A stretch of DNA of 64,000 nucleotides from Neolentinus lepideus HHB14362 ss-1 (taxonomy: Eukaryota; Basidiomycota; Agaricomycetes; Gloeophyllales; Gloeophyllaceae): assembly GCA_001632425.1 (NCBI GenBank), contig KV425551.1:412492-476491 (forward strand). Direction: 5' to 3'. The translations under genes were made by a program, and so were the position numbers. The notes below the pieces were generated by a model that was given only the letters and a program-made list of their open reading frames with translations, was not told the DNA's origin and did no database searches. Shown here piece after piece: positions 24,788-35,739 of the stretch (positions within the stretch are counted from its first letter, which is position 1; each line of letters opens with the position of its first letter).

Positions 24788-25322
24788 TAGCGTACTTTTG
24801 ATCCTATTCAGTTCTAGTCATAGGACTTGACGATTAATTTTCACCCTCGATTACGTCGATGTCGACATGTATACTATCCGAGCCCTTGGCAGCTACATCG
24901 AAATACAGGGAGGTGTTTGTGCAAATACTCCGCTGGAAGGTGTTTCAGCCGACTGAAGCGGCGGGAAAGAACCCTCATGAATTACCGCATTTGGTATGTC
25001 CTGTAGTTCATCCTGAGATGTAGTTTGTCAAAGACTCCAACGCTTGAGCTTCGTCTCCCTCCGTCGCTAGGTCACGCTTAAACATAACCCACAGCGTTTC
25101 TCCTTGCCGTGGAGCTCTTCCAGCAACGTTATGTCAGGCGGTTCGCCGCTGCGTTGCGAGGGACTTAGGAATCAAGCCACTCAGCCATATATAAGGTCCA
25201 ATAGTGCCATGGCGTAGTCACAACAAATTCGTTCTCAGTCGCTCGTGGTATCGGTCTGGTATCGAGACTCCCTCTGTACCGCCAACAGCCCATTCTTTGG
25301 ACCCCTTCACTCTTTACATACA
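24788..25322. other. Intergenic region upstream of the secreted repeat protein
   Basis: About 535 bp with no supported exon. It must contain the promoter of the repeat protein; a TATATAA stretch lies near 25190, about 130 bp before the start codon. Confidence 0.45.
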
Positions 25323-26938
25323 ATGTTGTTCACCGTAACTCCCGCTGTGATGGCCGCTGTAGCCATGGGCTTCGACTACGCGAATGCCATCCCAATCCAG
25401 CCCTTGGTATGTTTTGTCCTTCTCTTCCTGCAATGATATTGAACTCTCGATCTTGTACTAGGGTCTCGTTGCCCGCAGCATAGCTTCCAAGGTGTGCCCA
25501 AGCAGATCCTGGATTTCTTAGGATTAATAGCTAATTTTGGTTCCAATAGTCTCCCGATGTCATCCTTAAAGACAACTTAGAACCCACTGGTTCTATCGTG
25601 GCCACTGTTTCCCCCACGGTAAGATTTGCATTATCTCAATCCCTACGTATCATTTATGCTCCGGCCAGGTAACGTCCTTGTCATATGTCGTCAACGCTGT
25701 GACGTCTGCGCCGGTGGCGGTAGTGGTACGTTGATCTAACATATTCGACATTAAATTATCTCACAGCATCTATAGTCGAGCGTTTCATCTCAAGCAGTCC
25801 CGACCACTGTGGCTGTGAGTTGACATTCTTTCGTGATTGGTTATCCCTTCTCATGGGCGTGCTGTAGCTTCAAGGCCGAGATGAAGGTCTCGTTTCAGGC
25901 GTGGTCGATACTGTCGGCCAAGTTGCCAACCCCGTCGTGTCTGCCGCTGGTGGCGTTGTTAACGGCGTAGCATCGACCGTTGACGGTGTCACCGGTCTTC
26001 GAGTCCGGGATGACGGGCTAGTCTCAGGCGTTGTTGGTACCGTCAACCAAGTTGCCAACCCGGTCCTGTCCGCTGCAGGAGATGTCGTGAACGGAGTAGC
26101 ATCCACCGTTGACGGTGCCACCGGTCTGCGTGCTCGCGATGAAGGTCTGGTTTCAGGCGTTGTTAACACTGTTGGACAAGTCGCCGATCCGGTTGTTTCT
26201 GCTGCAGGCAATGTTGTGAATGGTGTAGCGTCGACTGTCGACGGTGTTACTGGTCTTCGCGCCCGGGACGATGGTCTCGTTTCAGGTGCCGTTTCCACTG
26301 TGGACCAAGTCGCCAACCCGGTCCTGTCCGCTGCAGGCAACGTCGTGAACGGCGCGGCTTCCACTGTCGACGGCGTCACTGGTCTTCGTGTCAGAGATGA
26401 CGGTCTCGTCTCTGGCGTCGTTGACAGCGTCGGGCAAGTTGCCAACCCCGTCGTTTCTGCTGTGAACGGCGTTGTTAGTGGTGCCACATCCACTGTGGAT
26501 GGTGTGACTGGTCTTCGTGCCAGAGACGATAGCCCTCTTGCTCCTGTGTCCAACGTCGCTAGCACAGTTGAAAGTGCCACTGCTCCAGCTGTGTCGACGG
26601 TCGAGAGTGCTGCTGCTCCCGTTGTCAGCACTGTCGAGGGTGCCGCTGCCCCTGTGGCCAATGCCATCCAGGGTGCGACTGGTATCCAGGCTCGCCAGGA
26701 GAACGCGACCGCGACCGCGACGGACCCTGTCTCTGGTGCCCTCGGAGGTGTTGTGAGCACTGCTGAGGGTGTTGCTGCACCAGTTGTTTCTGTAGTTGGC
26801 GGCGTGGTCAAATCTGTCGAGGGCGTTGCTGGATCAGTGAGTCACAGATATCATGCATCTCTCAGATTGTGTCTGACCATGATATCCTTTCAGGCACTCG
26901 GCGGTGCTGTAAAGAGGGGCGAGACTGACTGTGCTTAA
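25323..26938 (+). CDS. Secreted repeat protein with five 43-residue repeats
   Basis: About 410 residues; family not recognised. It starts with a likely signal peptide (MLFTVTPAVMAAVAMGF, probable cleavage after ANA). Six short exons follow, separated by introns that all appear to be phase 0, then one large exon. From 25886 to 26530 this exon holds five units of exactly 129 bp (43 residues; first unit begins GLVSGVVDTVGQVANPVVSA and ends VTGLRVRDD). Unit starts are at 25886, 26015, 26144, 26273 and 26402. Shorter repeats of 11 residues (STVESAAAPVV type) follow. The composition is Val/Ala/Gly/Ser/Thr-rich, with alternating polar and hydrophobic residues that suggest beta structure. The protein ends KRGETDCA, with a single Cys and a possible Kex2-type KR site. 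A cell-surface or wall role is inference. Confidence 0.8.
25886..26530 (+). repeat. Tandem array, five units of 129 bp
   Basis: In-frame minisatellite within the secreted repeat protein gene. All five units have identical length, with base differences mostly at synonymous or conservative positions (Val/Leu, Ala/Val, Asn/Asp), which indicates selection on the protein. The last unit differs more than the others. Confidence 0.9.
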
Positions 26939-27342
26939 GCTGTAAGAGCTATAGAGGAAGACCACCATACCCTTTGTATTATACCTCTTACCCTTTTATT
27001 AATGCACGCCTGAGCCCCACGGTCAATTGAGTCTGAGACGTGGTAAGAGTGACACTGAAGTCTACTGCGACACAATGCCTACTTTCCGTTGTATTTGTGG
27101 AGAACCTGAAATGATGTTTTGCGTTCCAGTCGCAATGGCAGAGGGAGATGGGGGCCAATTCGATGTTCTTATTCTGTAAAGTGTCGACATCCGACCAGGG
27201 CAAGCTTTGAAGCTAGAATGTAATGTAATGCTGTTTGGCACACGCAACATTAAGATTCTTGTTCTGCATAGGTCTTATGAGACATGTTTCCTAAACTTAT
27301 CAGACGAGCATCGACCGTAAATATAGGAGCTTCCGTATTGTT
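26939..27342. other. Convergent 3' region
   Basis: About 400 bp between the stop of the repeat protein (plus) and the stop of the coiled-coil gene (minus). It is presumably 3' UTRs; no gene or repeat is seen. Confidence 0.45.
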
Positions 27343-29204
27343 CTAGAGATGCTGCTGAGTCCGCTTTTGATCACAAAGTTCGACAACGCGCTTCGATTCC
27401 TCGATCATCGCGTTCACTATTAAAATATGTCAGATACCTGACACAAGGCATTCCCGCCGAGAGAAAGACAAACCATTCTGCTGATACTCGGCTTGCTTCT
27501 CTTCCAAGACATCATAGTTGGTCCGTATGCGCTCTTCTAATCCTCGCATCATGTCTTCACTAAGGCGAAGTCGTTCCACTTCACGTTGTAGTCTAGCCAA
27601 TCCGTCCGAAATATGTTGTCGCATGCCCCTGATTTCACTTATCTGGACCTGATATGAGGCTTTGATCTCTTCGACTTCGTTACCTAGGACGCAGTCAATA
27701 TATATGACTTCATAACAGAGGCTGAAGTACTAATCTGACCTGTACCCTCCAAGTTCGCTATTGCGTCTTCATATTTCGCAACTTGCTCGAGCCAGTCACG
27801 ATCCATGGCCCACGCGACGCTCTTGACACTGCCATTACTGAACCTGCTCAAGCCATTTGCCCCCTTCAAGCTACTTCTGCGCCGAGAAATGCCTCGATGG
27901 GCTAGAGGGTCCGTCAAGGGTGCCGCGATGTCCACGGGAACGGGCTCGCCAGGAGGATTGGGGATCTCAGGTATAGGCATTTGAGTCGTCTCGGGTATAG
28001 GCATCTGAATCGTTTCTGGCCGGGGGATCTGAAGAATAAAGTCGTCAGAGGCGTAAAGGTCAGCAGAGTTCAGTTCTTCATGGATGGGGGAGAGGCGGTG
28101 GTGAACGTACGTCAATCCTTTCTGGGTAAGACTCTACGTGAGGAGGAGGCGGCGGAGGCAGCGGAGTGGGCGACCGCTCGGGTTCCGCGTATTCATACTC
28201 CTGGGTAGGAGGGATGCCTTCTTCAACATAGCTCAAAGCCTCGGACATTGGTCGCGGTGTTCCCGTTCGGGTAGAATAGCGAACAGAGGACCGCTGCGAC
28301 CTCGGGGCAGTCTTTGGAGCAGTAACTTGAGATACAGGCCGGCCCTGAGCAGCGCGGCGTTCGCGACACATGTCACAATCACAAGGTGCTGGTTTAGGTC
28401 GCGTTTCCACAACCGAAGAAGAACGCACGGGTGGGGCATCATCCTCTACTATTGGGATCCGTTCTTCCCTAAACCACTTCTCCAGCTCCTTGAGCCTGAA
28501 GTCAGGAGGCGCGTGGAGGGTCTTGAATGTCACCGACTGCTTGGGAGGCGCAACGCGCGCAAGCCGCATACATTTGCGGATCATGCGCTCCTTGAGATGG
28601 CGAATCCGCATGATGAGCTCCCAATTCGCGGTCCTGCCCTTGGCAAGCTCGGCCTGTTCTCTTCTGATAAGATTTGCATAGAGCAAGGCTGTTCTAGGAG
28701 GAAGTAGAACCTAGAGAGACGTGCACAAAAGATCAGGTAGCGATGTCAATTTCACGGATGCACACGCACTTTGAGTTCATTCGGGGTATCTGTACACTGC
28801 AGGTAGCGCCATCCAGACCTCGTAGTGCTCTCGTAAGATTCCAATTGACCTCTGACGGGGTTCGTCTGGAGGTAGTTTCCAGGGATGGCTTGCCTGCTCA
28901 TAGCGGTATCGTCGCAAACGTCGGTAGTACACGAGGGAGGTGAGCAAGATGACAGCCAACGCTGGATAATAAGCGTCCTCGAGGCTGTTGATGCATTGTT
29001 CTCCACGGAAGCCTTTACATACTGGTCGCACAAAAAGGGCAATTCAGGCCAACACGTTTCTTTCTTTGAGGACGTCGGATGGTGATCAGGGCTAGGCGCT
29101 GTTCGGTCGACACGAGGCGGAGCGCTGGCAGACAAGGGAGTCACATTAATTCCTCGTAATGCCTTGGGACCAACTCCAGGGGGGCGGAACGAAGATTTGC
29201 GCAT
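27343..29204 (-). CDS. Hypothetical coiled-coil protein with one membrane segment and a CxCxxC motif
   Basis: About 520 residues in six exons; family not recognised. The order is a basic N terminus (MRKSSFRPPGVGPKALRGI), a probable transmembrane segment (YYPALAVILLTSLVYYRR), and a helical basic region (LLYANLIRREQAELAKG, MRIRHLKERMIRKCMRLAR). Then come FKTLHAPPDFRLKELEKWF and a short Cys motif (CDCDMCRERRAA). A Pro-rich linker contains two copies of QMPIPET. The C-terminal coiled coil includes NEVEEIKASYQVQISEIRG and LREVERLRLSEDMM-like heptads, ending in DQKRTQQHL. The exon joins preserve the frame throughout, and the 38-nt second intron is short but has good GTATGT and CAG borders. A structural or tethering role is possible but not shown. 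Confidence 0.6.
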
Positions 29205-29702
29205 ACACCAACTCAGTCACAACACTGCAGTAGTACTGACGATTACGAGTACGGCATGATGATCCATCTCCCCTTTCACCCAGGATACAATTTATGGACT
29301 GAAGCCTTTCAATCACACAAGGAAGGTGAAGTTAGCGGAGAACTGCAGCGCTTGAGTAGCAATATATTCGAGTACCGGAAGGTCTGGCATACACACGTCC
29401 GGCTCCTTCCTCACAACAAAGCTAAAGATCGACAATCCAGTCTATAGATCTGCCACGCACGTTTGGTCCAACCCTGCCTTGCTGGATGCCGGTCCCGCCA
29501 CGGTCGCAGAGGTACAAGCCAGCACCTGCAGCCGATATCGATGTAGCACGAGAGTAACTTCGCGGTGAAGCATTCCAATACTGAATATTGGACCGTTGTG
29601 GCGGTGTGGGAAGGCACCGGTAGTCGGGAATCACATCCACGGTGCCCCGCATTGCCATCCTCAGGCTTGCTACCTTTCCTCCGTGTTGCCTATAACTTGT
29701 CC
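29205..29702. other. Divergent promoter region, coiled-coil gene and PEX16
   Basis: About 500 bp between two divergently transcribed starts. No exon is supported; it contains both promoters. Confidence 0.45.
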
Positions 29703-31077
29703 ATGTCCTCTGTACTCGCTCGATACGAGTCCTTCCTTATCCACAACGTATCAACAATCTCTAGTCTCGAGTCCAGTATAAGGTCACTGTCATGGTTCTT
29801 GCCGGGGAGATTCAAGGATGCTGAGCTGGCTTCGGAAGCTCGTCAGTAATGATCGCTGTTTCGTGTGCCTTCTCTAACAGAACCGTAGTTGTATCACTAC
29901 TCAATACACTAAGCTTATACCATGATACCTTGCTGGCTCGGATTGTCCACAACGACCCCAAACACAAGCCGCTCATCCCATCTTCACTGCACTCACGCTA
30001 CACACGAGCTTGGTGTGATCGGGATAGTCGGTACAAATGGGCTGCAAGGGCGCTCCAGTTGATTCGATTTGTCGAGCTTGTCGTCGAGATGGGCCTCAGA
30101 CGGAAGACGTCCACCAAGACCAAATGGCGGTGTATAGTCCTGTTGGAGTCGATCAAGTGAGATTCAGTCAGACAACTGACTCCTGATATCAATTTACCCT
30201 TACTACCAGGGCCATCCTGCGCCTTGTTCTTCTTCGAGTCACCCGTCGACCTTTAGTTTCTCCTTCAATCCCCGAAAGGGAGTTCGATCCGTCTACGCTC
30301 CCGCCCTCCAACACTACCTCCCCAACCCTTGCTCCGTCCTCTCCCCGCTCGTCCCCGCCTTCTACCCCCGACCACCTCAAAAACAACCACGCTTCTATTC
30401 CTCCTCACTCTCTCCTCACCACTCCTCCTCCCTTATCCATGCCCTCGCCCGTTGAAGACTACCTGCTTCCCAAGGCCCTGACCGTATCTTCCGTGAAGGC
30501 GCCGACATCGCTCATCAAGACTTTATCCAGTCCCAAGGATTGGCTTGCAGAAGTTATCTATACCTTGCGACCGCTGATTTATGGTAATAACCCCTTCCCT
30601 TCACATCGCAGACCATTGTCCTTACCTCATATTGCCGCACCATTCAGCTATATTACTTTCCAGAGATCCCCACTCTAATCAGCCCTTGATGACGGCAATC
30701 ATGATTGAGATTCTCTCTCGAAACCTCCGCAGGTCGCCGTCACCCTCGTCAGAATTGGAGCGCTCTGAATACGCGCGGAGAGACAGGGATATCCTCTGGT
30801 ACCTGTTCCGCGGTTCGATATGGCGGGAGTTCACGAGGCACGTTGACCGATATTTGATGGTCTAACACTAGTTTGATGTATAATTGATTCTAGACCGAAG
30901 CTCGAAGCGTTCGCAGACAAGACCGCCCACATCCCCCTAGTAAATCTGTTTGGCTCTGTTGTCCAAGCTTGGATTCCCTTGATCAATGAGTATTATTATT
31001 GTAAGTTGCCGTCCGTAGAACTCTATGAATCGACGTTGACTGGTGGCTCTCCCATCTTTTCAGACACTGCACCTTAA
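29703..31077 (+). CDS. PEX16: Peroxisomal membrane protein PEX16
   Basis: About 360 residues in six exons. PEX16 acts early in peroxisome formation, recruiting membrane proteins with PEX3 and PEX19. Diagnostic blocks are YESFLIHNVSTISSLESSI, LSWFLPGRFKDAELASEA, LNTLSLYHDTLLARI, SRYKWAARALQLIRFVELV and RRKTSTKTKWRCIVLLESIK. Then come LRLVLLRVTRRPLVSPSIP, a Ser/Pro-rich insert, RDILWYLFRGSIWREFTR and the C terminus WIPLINEYYYYTAP. The intron at 30838-30893 starts AG|GCACGT; only this GC-AG border joins FTR to PKLEAFADK in the family frame. The start gives the usual PEX16 N terminus. Confidence 0.95.
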
Positions 31078-31430
31078 CCCAGCGCTGTTGTTTGTGTAGG
31101 ACTGGGTTGCGCGGAGTAAGGGTCGTCGCTACTCTGGGTGTAATCGTATCGCCTGTCTCTCGTTCATATGTATTATGCTACATCGCTCTCTCAGATGCTT
31201 GATAATCTTAGACTCGGGATCTATTGTCAGTCCACTCACGACTTCGCTGTCCTGCGTAAATGCTTCTGACCCTTCCATGTCATCATGACTTCAGCGCTTT
31301 GAGTAGTCCGTATCTTTTCGGTCCGTTGCTTGGAAGTCACAGGGAAGCGAAATGACTCCATTGTGAATTTATAGCCGGAAGTGTCTGAACTTTTACTCCA
31401 CTTCGTCGTGAACTACTAGCACTGATCAGG
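31078..31430. other. Intergenic region PEX16-cupin
   Basis: About 350 bp between tandem genes; 3' UTR and promoter only as far as I can see. Confidence 0.45.
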
Positions 31431-32198
31431 ATGGCCTCCTCAAGCTCATCGGTCCTCTCGGATTTGCGCCGCGTCGTGACTGCTCACGACGCTGGGGGAG
31501 CTGCTGTCATCCAGACTGATGCAGCGATCCCCTCCCAGGTCGGGCTCTGTCATGTTATGCAGGAACATTATGCTGATAAAGTGACGGCCCATTAATGGTT
31601 TCAGACAATAGGCGACTTTGAGGGCTTCAGGGTGGGCACAATATGGGCATCCACGCCTATACCCTGCAAAGATAATAACCTCCCGTAGATTTGCACGCTA
31701 TTCTCTAGATGTTCAGGCGACGTTTAACACGGCCGGTCTTGCAGTGAAGACGGTGTGTCGAGATATGTCGGGAATGGTCTTGTCGTCCCGAATGGTTCAG
31801 GATTCCGCTACACTGACCTCGGTCCTGGGGGGATCACGCCCATGGTACGTCCTCACTGAATATTACCTTATCAACGATGCCCAGTCTAATCCCTGATCTC
31901 ATCCGATTAGCATCGAACGAGCTCGGTTGACTACAATGTCCTCGGCACGCTTTTCCCTTCCAATCTTTGTTTCTAGTATTCATCATCATCATGGCCAGTT
32001 CAAGGCGAGCTGACCCTTATATTGGAAGACGGCACTGAGACGCACCTCAAGAACCCCGGCGACGTCATCATACAGAAGGGAACGAACCACGCTTGGCGCA
32101 ACCCCTGTAAGAGCTGGACACGATGGGTCAGTGTAATTATCGATGCGGAACCTGCGACAGTTGGGGGTGAGCCTCTGGCGGATATCTTGCCCATGTAA
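31431..32198 (+). CDS. Small cupin-domain protein
   Basis: About 180 residues in five exons. The RmlC-like cupin barrel is visible from GLVVPNGSGFRYTDLGPGG through HRTSSVDYNVL, VQGELTLILEDGTETHLKN and PGDVIIQKGTNHAWRNP to WVSVIIDAEPATVGG. The second cupin motif has PGD and HAWRNP; the first is degenerate, with His in MHRTSS, so metal binding is possible but not certain. Proteins like this are common in fungi and are often next to oxidoreductases, but their substrates are unknown. The intron at 31945-31998 starts G|GCACGC and ends CCAG; using it joins VL to VQGELTL in frame, so it is a GC-AG intron. The intron near 31690-31750 was chosen because it avoids a stop and restores EDG. Confidence 0.8.
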
Positions 32199-32763
32199 GC
32201 GAGAGTCATGATGCAGCTTCAGTTGGCTGGGTGACCTGTGTGGTGTGGTGGTAGGGTTCGGGTAATCTGGGAAGTGTAAATTACTTACGAAATGGGCCGG
32301 TAAATTTGGTCAGGCCCGTAGGGAGGGTGTAAAATTGGGAATACTGGTCTGGGGCCGACACAAGCTCATGATACAATGATCCAAGGGGGGGAGGGGGTAG
32401 TAGTTATCATAGACCTCCCTGTGATCACTCTAAAGTATAACGCACACCTCGGGCCACCTGCATGGTACAAGGCGACTGGTAGCTGCGCCACATGCGTATT
32501 TGAGCACGAGCAGACGGTACGTCGCAAATTTCAATGTACTCTCGTACGAGTTCATTGATCATGGTGGAGAACCGCTATGAACCTCTCCTGTGTATATATC
32601 TTCAGGATTCGCCTGATGCCGTCCCTTTTCATCATTATGACTGACTATTTGCTTTGGGTACAACTTGTACTCACTGTAGTAGCCGATCAACTTTCAGCCC
32701 AAATTACAACTAACTTACAATTCCGAAGGTATGATTTGTTAATTGCTCATACAGTCGCTGGAA
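32199..32763. other. Convergent 3' region, cupin and SDR
   Basis: About 565 bp between two stops. It contains a G-rich stretch near 32385-32400. No gene is supported. Confidence 0.45.
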
Positions 32764-33835
32764 TTACTGCAGATTGACAAACAATCCGCCGTCCACCAAT
32801 AATGATGCTCCCGTCACGTATTTCGCCAAGTCACTGGCGAGGAAGACCGCTGGACCAGCGACATCATCAGGAGCTGGGAGTAATCATTACATAGGTTAAT
32901 TTAGGTCTGCCTCAGTTCATCGGCTAAGTGCTTACCACCCAGTCTTCGCAAACACGTCCGCTTGATCATACCCTCACGCTTCGCAACATCCGACAAGTCA
33001 TCCTTATTGATATCAGTTGCGATAGTACCAGGCAGGATTGCGTTCGCCCGGATGTTATACGGGCCAAGCGCCACCGCGCAACTCTGCATCAAGGACAAGA
33101 TGGCTGCCTTCGTGGGTGTATAATGACTATGATATCTTCCTTTGGAACTTGTGAGGCATTTCTAGAACAATCATGTGTACATACACTTGTTGCCCACCAC
33201 CGACAAGAGCCGAAATGGAGGATATGCCAATAATAGAGCCCCCTTGAGGCGTCTGGTTTCTCATCTGATTTGCTACTCCTGATAATAAATAGAGCATCGG
33301 CATCGACTCATAGTAAGAATTCTAATAAAATTCACTCTGCGTGATGTAGAAGGAGCCGTCGAGATTGACTGATCTTGTGCGCTCCCAGATAGATAGAGGC
33401 GTGGACAGGAAATCCCAGAAGGGACAGATACCAGCATTGCTGATCAATACATCTACGCAGAGCATGTTAATACATTCGAACTTGGTTAACAGATCGTCGG
33501 CGCAAGGGAGCTCACCTATACGTCCCACGAACTTAACTCCCTCCTCGACGACCTAAAGGACGTTCAAACATGAAGGTAGGACATAGATGAATGAGTACCT
33601 TGTTGGAGGTTTCGGGGTCCGCGATATCGCCCGGGACAGCCACAATTGTGGTGTTCGCGTTGATAGCCACAATTTCCTGCTTTAGTGACTCAATCTCATT
33701 CTGAGTCTCCGAGTCTCCGTAGAAATGCAAAATCAAGCCAGTAGCGCCATGTTTGACGCACTCTAAAGCGCAGCCGCGTCCGATACCTCTGGAGGCCCCG
33801 GTTATGCAGACGACCTTGCCTTGGAGCAGCGACAT
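32764..33835 (-). CDS. Short-chain dehydrogenase, probable L-rhamnose 1-dehydrogenase
   Basis: About 258 residues in six exons, a typical classical SDR length. The features are the cofactor motif TGASRGIG (residues 12-19), NAG in [16 protein letters not shown], catalytic Ser in [19 protein letters not shown], and the YxxxK pair in [15 protein letters not shown]. Then come [20 protein letters not shown] and the C terminus [17 protein letters not shown] followed by [12 protein letters not shown]. The serine/tyrosine region, ILPGTI block and [10 protein letters not shown] end closely resemble yeast L-rhamnose-1-dehydrogenases, which oxidise L-rhamnofuranose with NAD(P)+ at the start of the non-phosphorylative pathway. 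Another sugar or polyol substrate cannot be excluded, and no other rhamnose-pathway gene lies in the window. It is divergent from the KARI-like gene, sharing 310 bp upstream. Confidence 0.85.
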
Positions 33836-34145
33836 TCTACCGAGAGCGACAGTAATGCCGTTCGTTCACAGCAACGCACGTATCGCTGAGGTTCATCTCT
33901 GCCTTGAAATAACTGAAGGGACTCCGGGAAACCGTCTGAATTCGCAAGGGTCACGAGCTATGTCAGAACTTGACGGCCCGTAAGCACCGGTACTTAGTTC
34001 GTCACAGGGACTATGGTGAAGGCCATCTTCATCTCAGTCCAAAGTCTTATTCACACTCTGCAATCTATTCTGCTGCACACATAAAAAGCTCGGGGCATGT
34101 GAACCCAGGCGACCAAGCTTCGTTTCCCTCGTCTTCCCTTTCTCC
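33836..34145. promoter_or_regulatory. Divergent promoter region, SDR and KARI-like gene
   Basis: A 310-bp stretch between two start codons on opposite strands, so it must contain both promoters. No specific factor site can be named with confidence. Confidence 0.5.
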
Positions 34146-35534
34146 ATGGTTTCTGCCAAGATGTTAGTTGTTCTGGTCCTGTACATGACCGATGCTAATA
34201 TCTTCATAGCTACTACGACCAGGATGCGGACCTGACCGTCCTCGACGGCAAGACTATCGTTTTCCTGGGGTAGTGATGGGTCATCTTTCTCCACGTCCGT
34301 AGCTTACAGATACCGCCCAGCTTCGGTAATCAGGGTGCTGCACAAGCACAGAACCTGAGGGACACTGGCATCCCAAATGATAATATAATCATTGCAAACC
34401 GAGAGGACTCTTACGCTGAGGACGCTAAATTGAAAGGATTCAACGTCCAGCACGACTTCAGCAAGGCCGCACAAGTTGCTGATGGTAAGCCTCATCACCG
34501 CAAATGCCCATAATCATCTAACGTCTCCTGTAGTTGTCTTTCTGCTTATTCCTGATCAGGTTCAACCTCGTATCTTCAACGAGATTTTCGCTCCGAAGCT
34601 GAAGGATAACGTTGCTATCTGTGTCGCCAGCGGCTACAACGTATTCTTTAAGCTCTTGAAGTTCAAGCGCAGCCAGGATGTCGTTATGGTCGCGCCAAGG
34701 TAACATACCTTCAAAGCCCTTTGCTTTCTTGTGTTGACGGATGATCTACGTCTTAGGATGATCGGATCCTCTGTACGCTCTTTATACCAGAAGGGGAAGG
34801 GCTTCCCGTGCTTCGTCTCTGCTGAGCAGGACGGTACTGGAAATGCTTTGAAAATTGCCCTGGCACTTTCTCGAGGAATCGGAGCGACGAAGCTCGGTGC
34901 CATCTCATCTTCGGTATACGAAGAGACTGCGATGGACCTCATGGCTGAGCAGGCCCTGTGGCCCAATATTATCATGCTCTTCCGGTATGAGTCAGTCTAT
35001 CGCGAGGATTCTTGATTGACACACCGCGACAGTGAGGGCTTCAATGTCTTGAAGGAGGCCGGTTGCTCGGATGAGGCACTATGTTACGAGATGTAACGTC
35101 GCTCGTGATCCTTTTCTTCGGGTGCTCACAGTTTGTATCAAGGTGGATGTCTAAGGAGCCTGCGGAAATCTTCGAGGCAGCGGCGGACGAGGGTTTTGTC
35201 ACTCAACTGAAGCACCACTCCACTGTGTCACAGTACGGTCAGCTCAGCGGTGCGTTGAAGCTTGATGGTATTGCTGCACGCGAGCACTTCAAGAACATCC
35301 TCTACAACCAGGTATTTTTAATCTCTTATCCTTAATGTAACCCAACTAATTCGAATTATTCTTCAGATCCTCAATGGGAAATTCACCAAGGAATTCTCTC
35401 AAATCGAGGCAGATTTGGAGAAGGACGGTTTGGACAACCCGGTCAACCAGTTATACGCCAAAGCTGAGGAGATGGAGCTCGCGCAGGCTGAAGCTAGGGT
35501 GCGGAGTAGGTTGGCTGACATGCTCAAACAATAG
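34146..35534 (+). CDS. Ketol-acid reductoisomerase-like protein, non-canonical active site
   Basis: About 345 residues in eight exons. The N terminus MVSAKIYYDQDADLTVLDG has no mitochondrial presequence and reads like bacterial class I KARI rather than fungal Ilv5. The Rossmann motif is GFGNQGAAQAQNLRDTG; then come DVVFLLIPDQVQPRIF, CVASGYNVFF, VVMVAPRMIGSSVRSLYQ and SSVYEETAMDLMAEQALWP, with the metal-binding Asp and Glu of the DLxxEQ block. EGFNVLKEAGCSDEALCYE and QYGQLSGALKL follow. KARI converts acetohydroxyacids in valine/isoleucine synthesis. Aligned by eye to E. coli IlvC, the catalytic His of SHGFNI is Ser here, the Lys of APK is Arg, and the second Glu of the ESLHE-type pair is absent. 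It may be a paralogue with another substrate, possibly gained from bacteria; both are inferences. Confidence 0.85.
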
Positions 35535-35739
35535 AGGATCCCATAGAACTTGAAATGTACTAAGAGCGATATGTATTATAGAAACTATCTTGGATGCGAA
35601 ATTTCTGTTGACTTCGGAATGATGTGAAAGTAGTTGCAGGTGGCCAAATAAAGGCAAACACGCTGAGATTCTGCACCGCGTTCAGGGTGCGGTAGCACCT
35701 GCTAGTGGAACTTGACTCTTGCGACGCTCGTGGGGAACA

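Noticed and set aside
25870..26811. Open frame of 313 codons on the minus strand with Thr/Pro repeats
   Set aside because: Mirror of the 129-bp repeats of the secreted protein; the plus strand has the signal peptide, consistent introns and conservative substitutions.
34146..35534. Assignment as the ordinary mitochondrial Ilv5
   Set aside because: There is no presequence, the N terminus is bacterial-like, and several catalytic residues of KARI differ.
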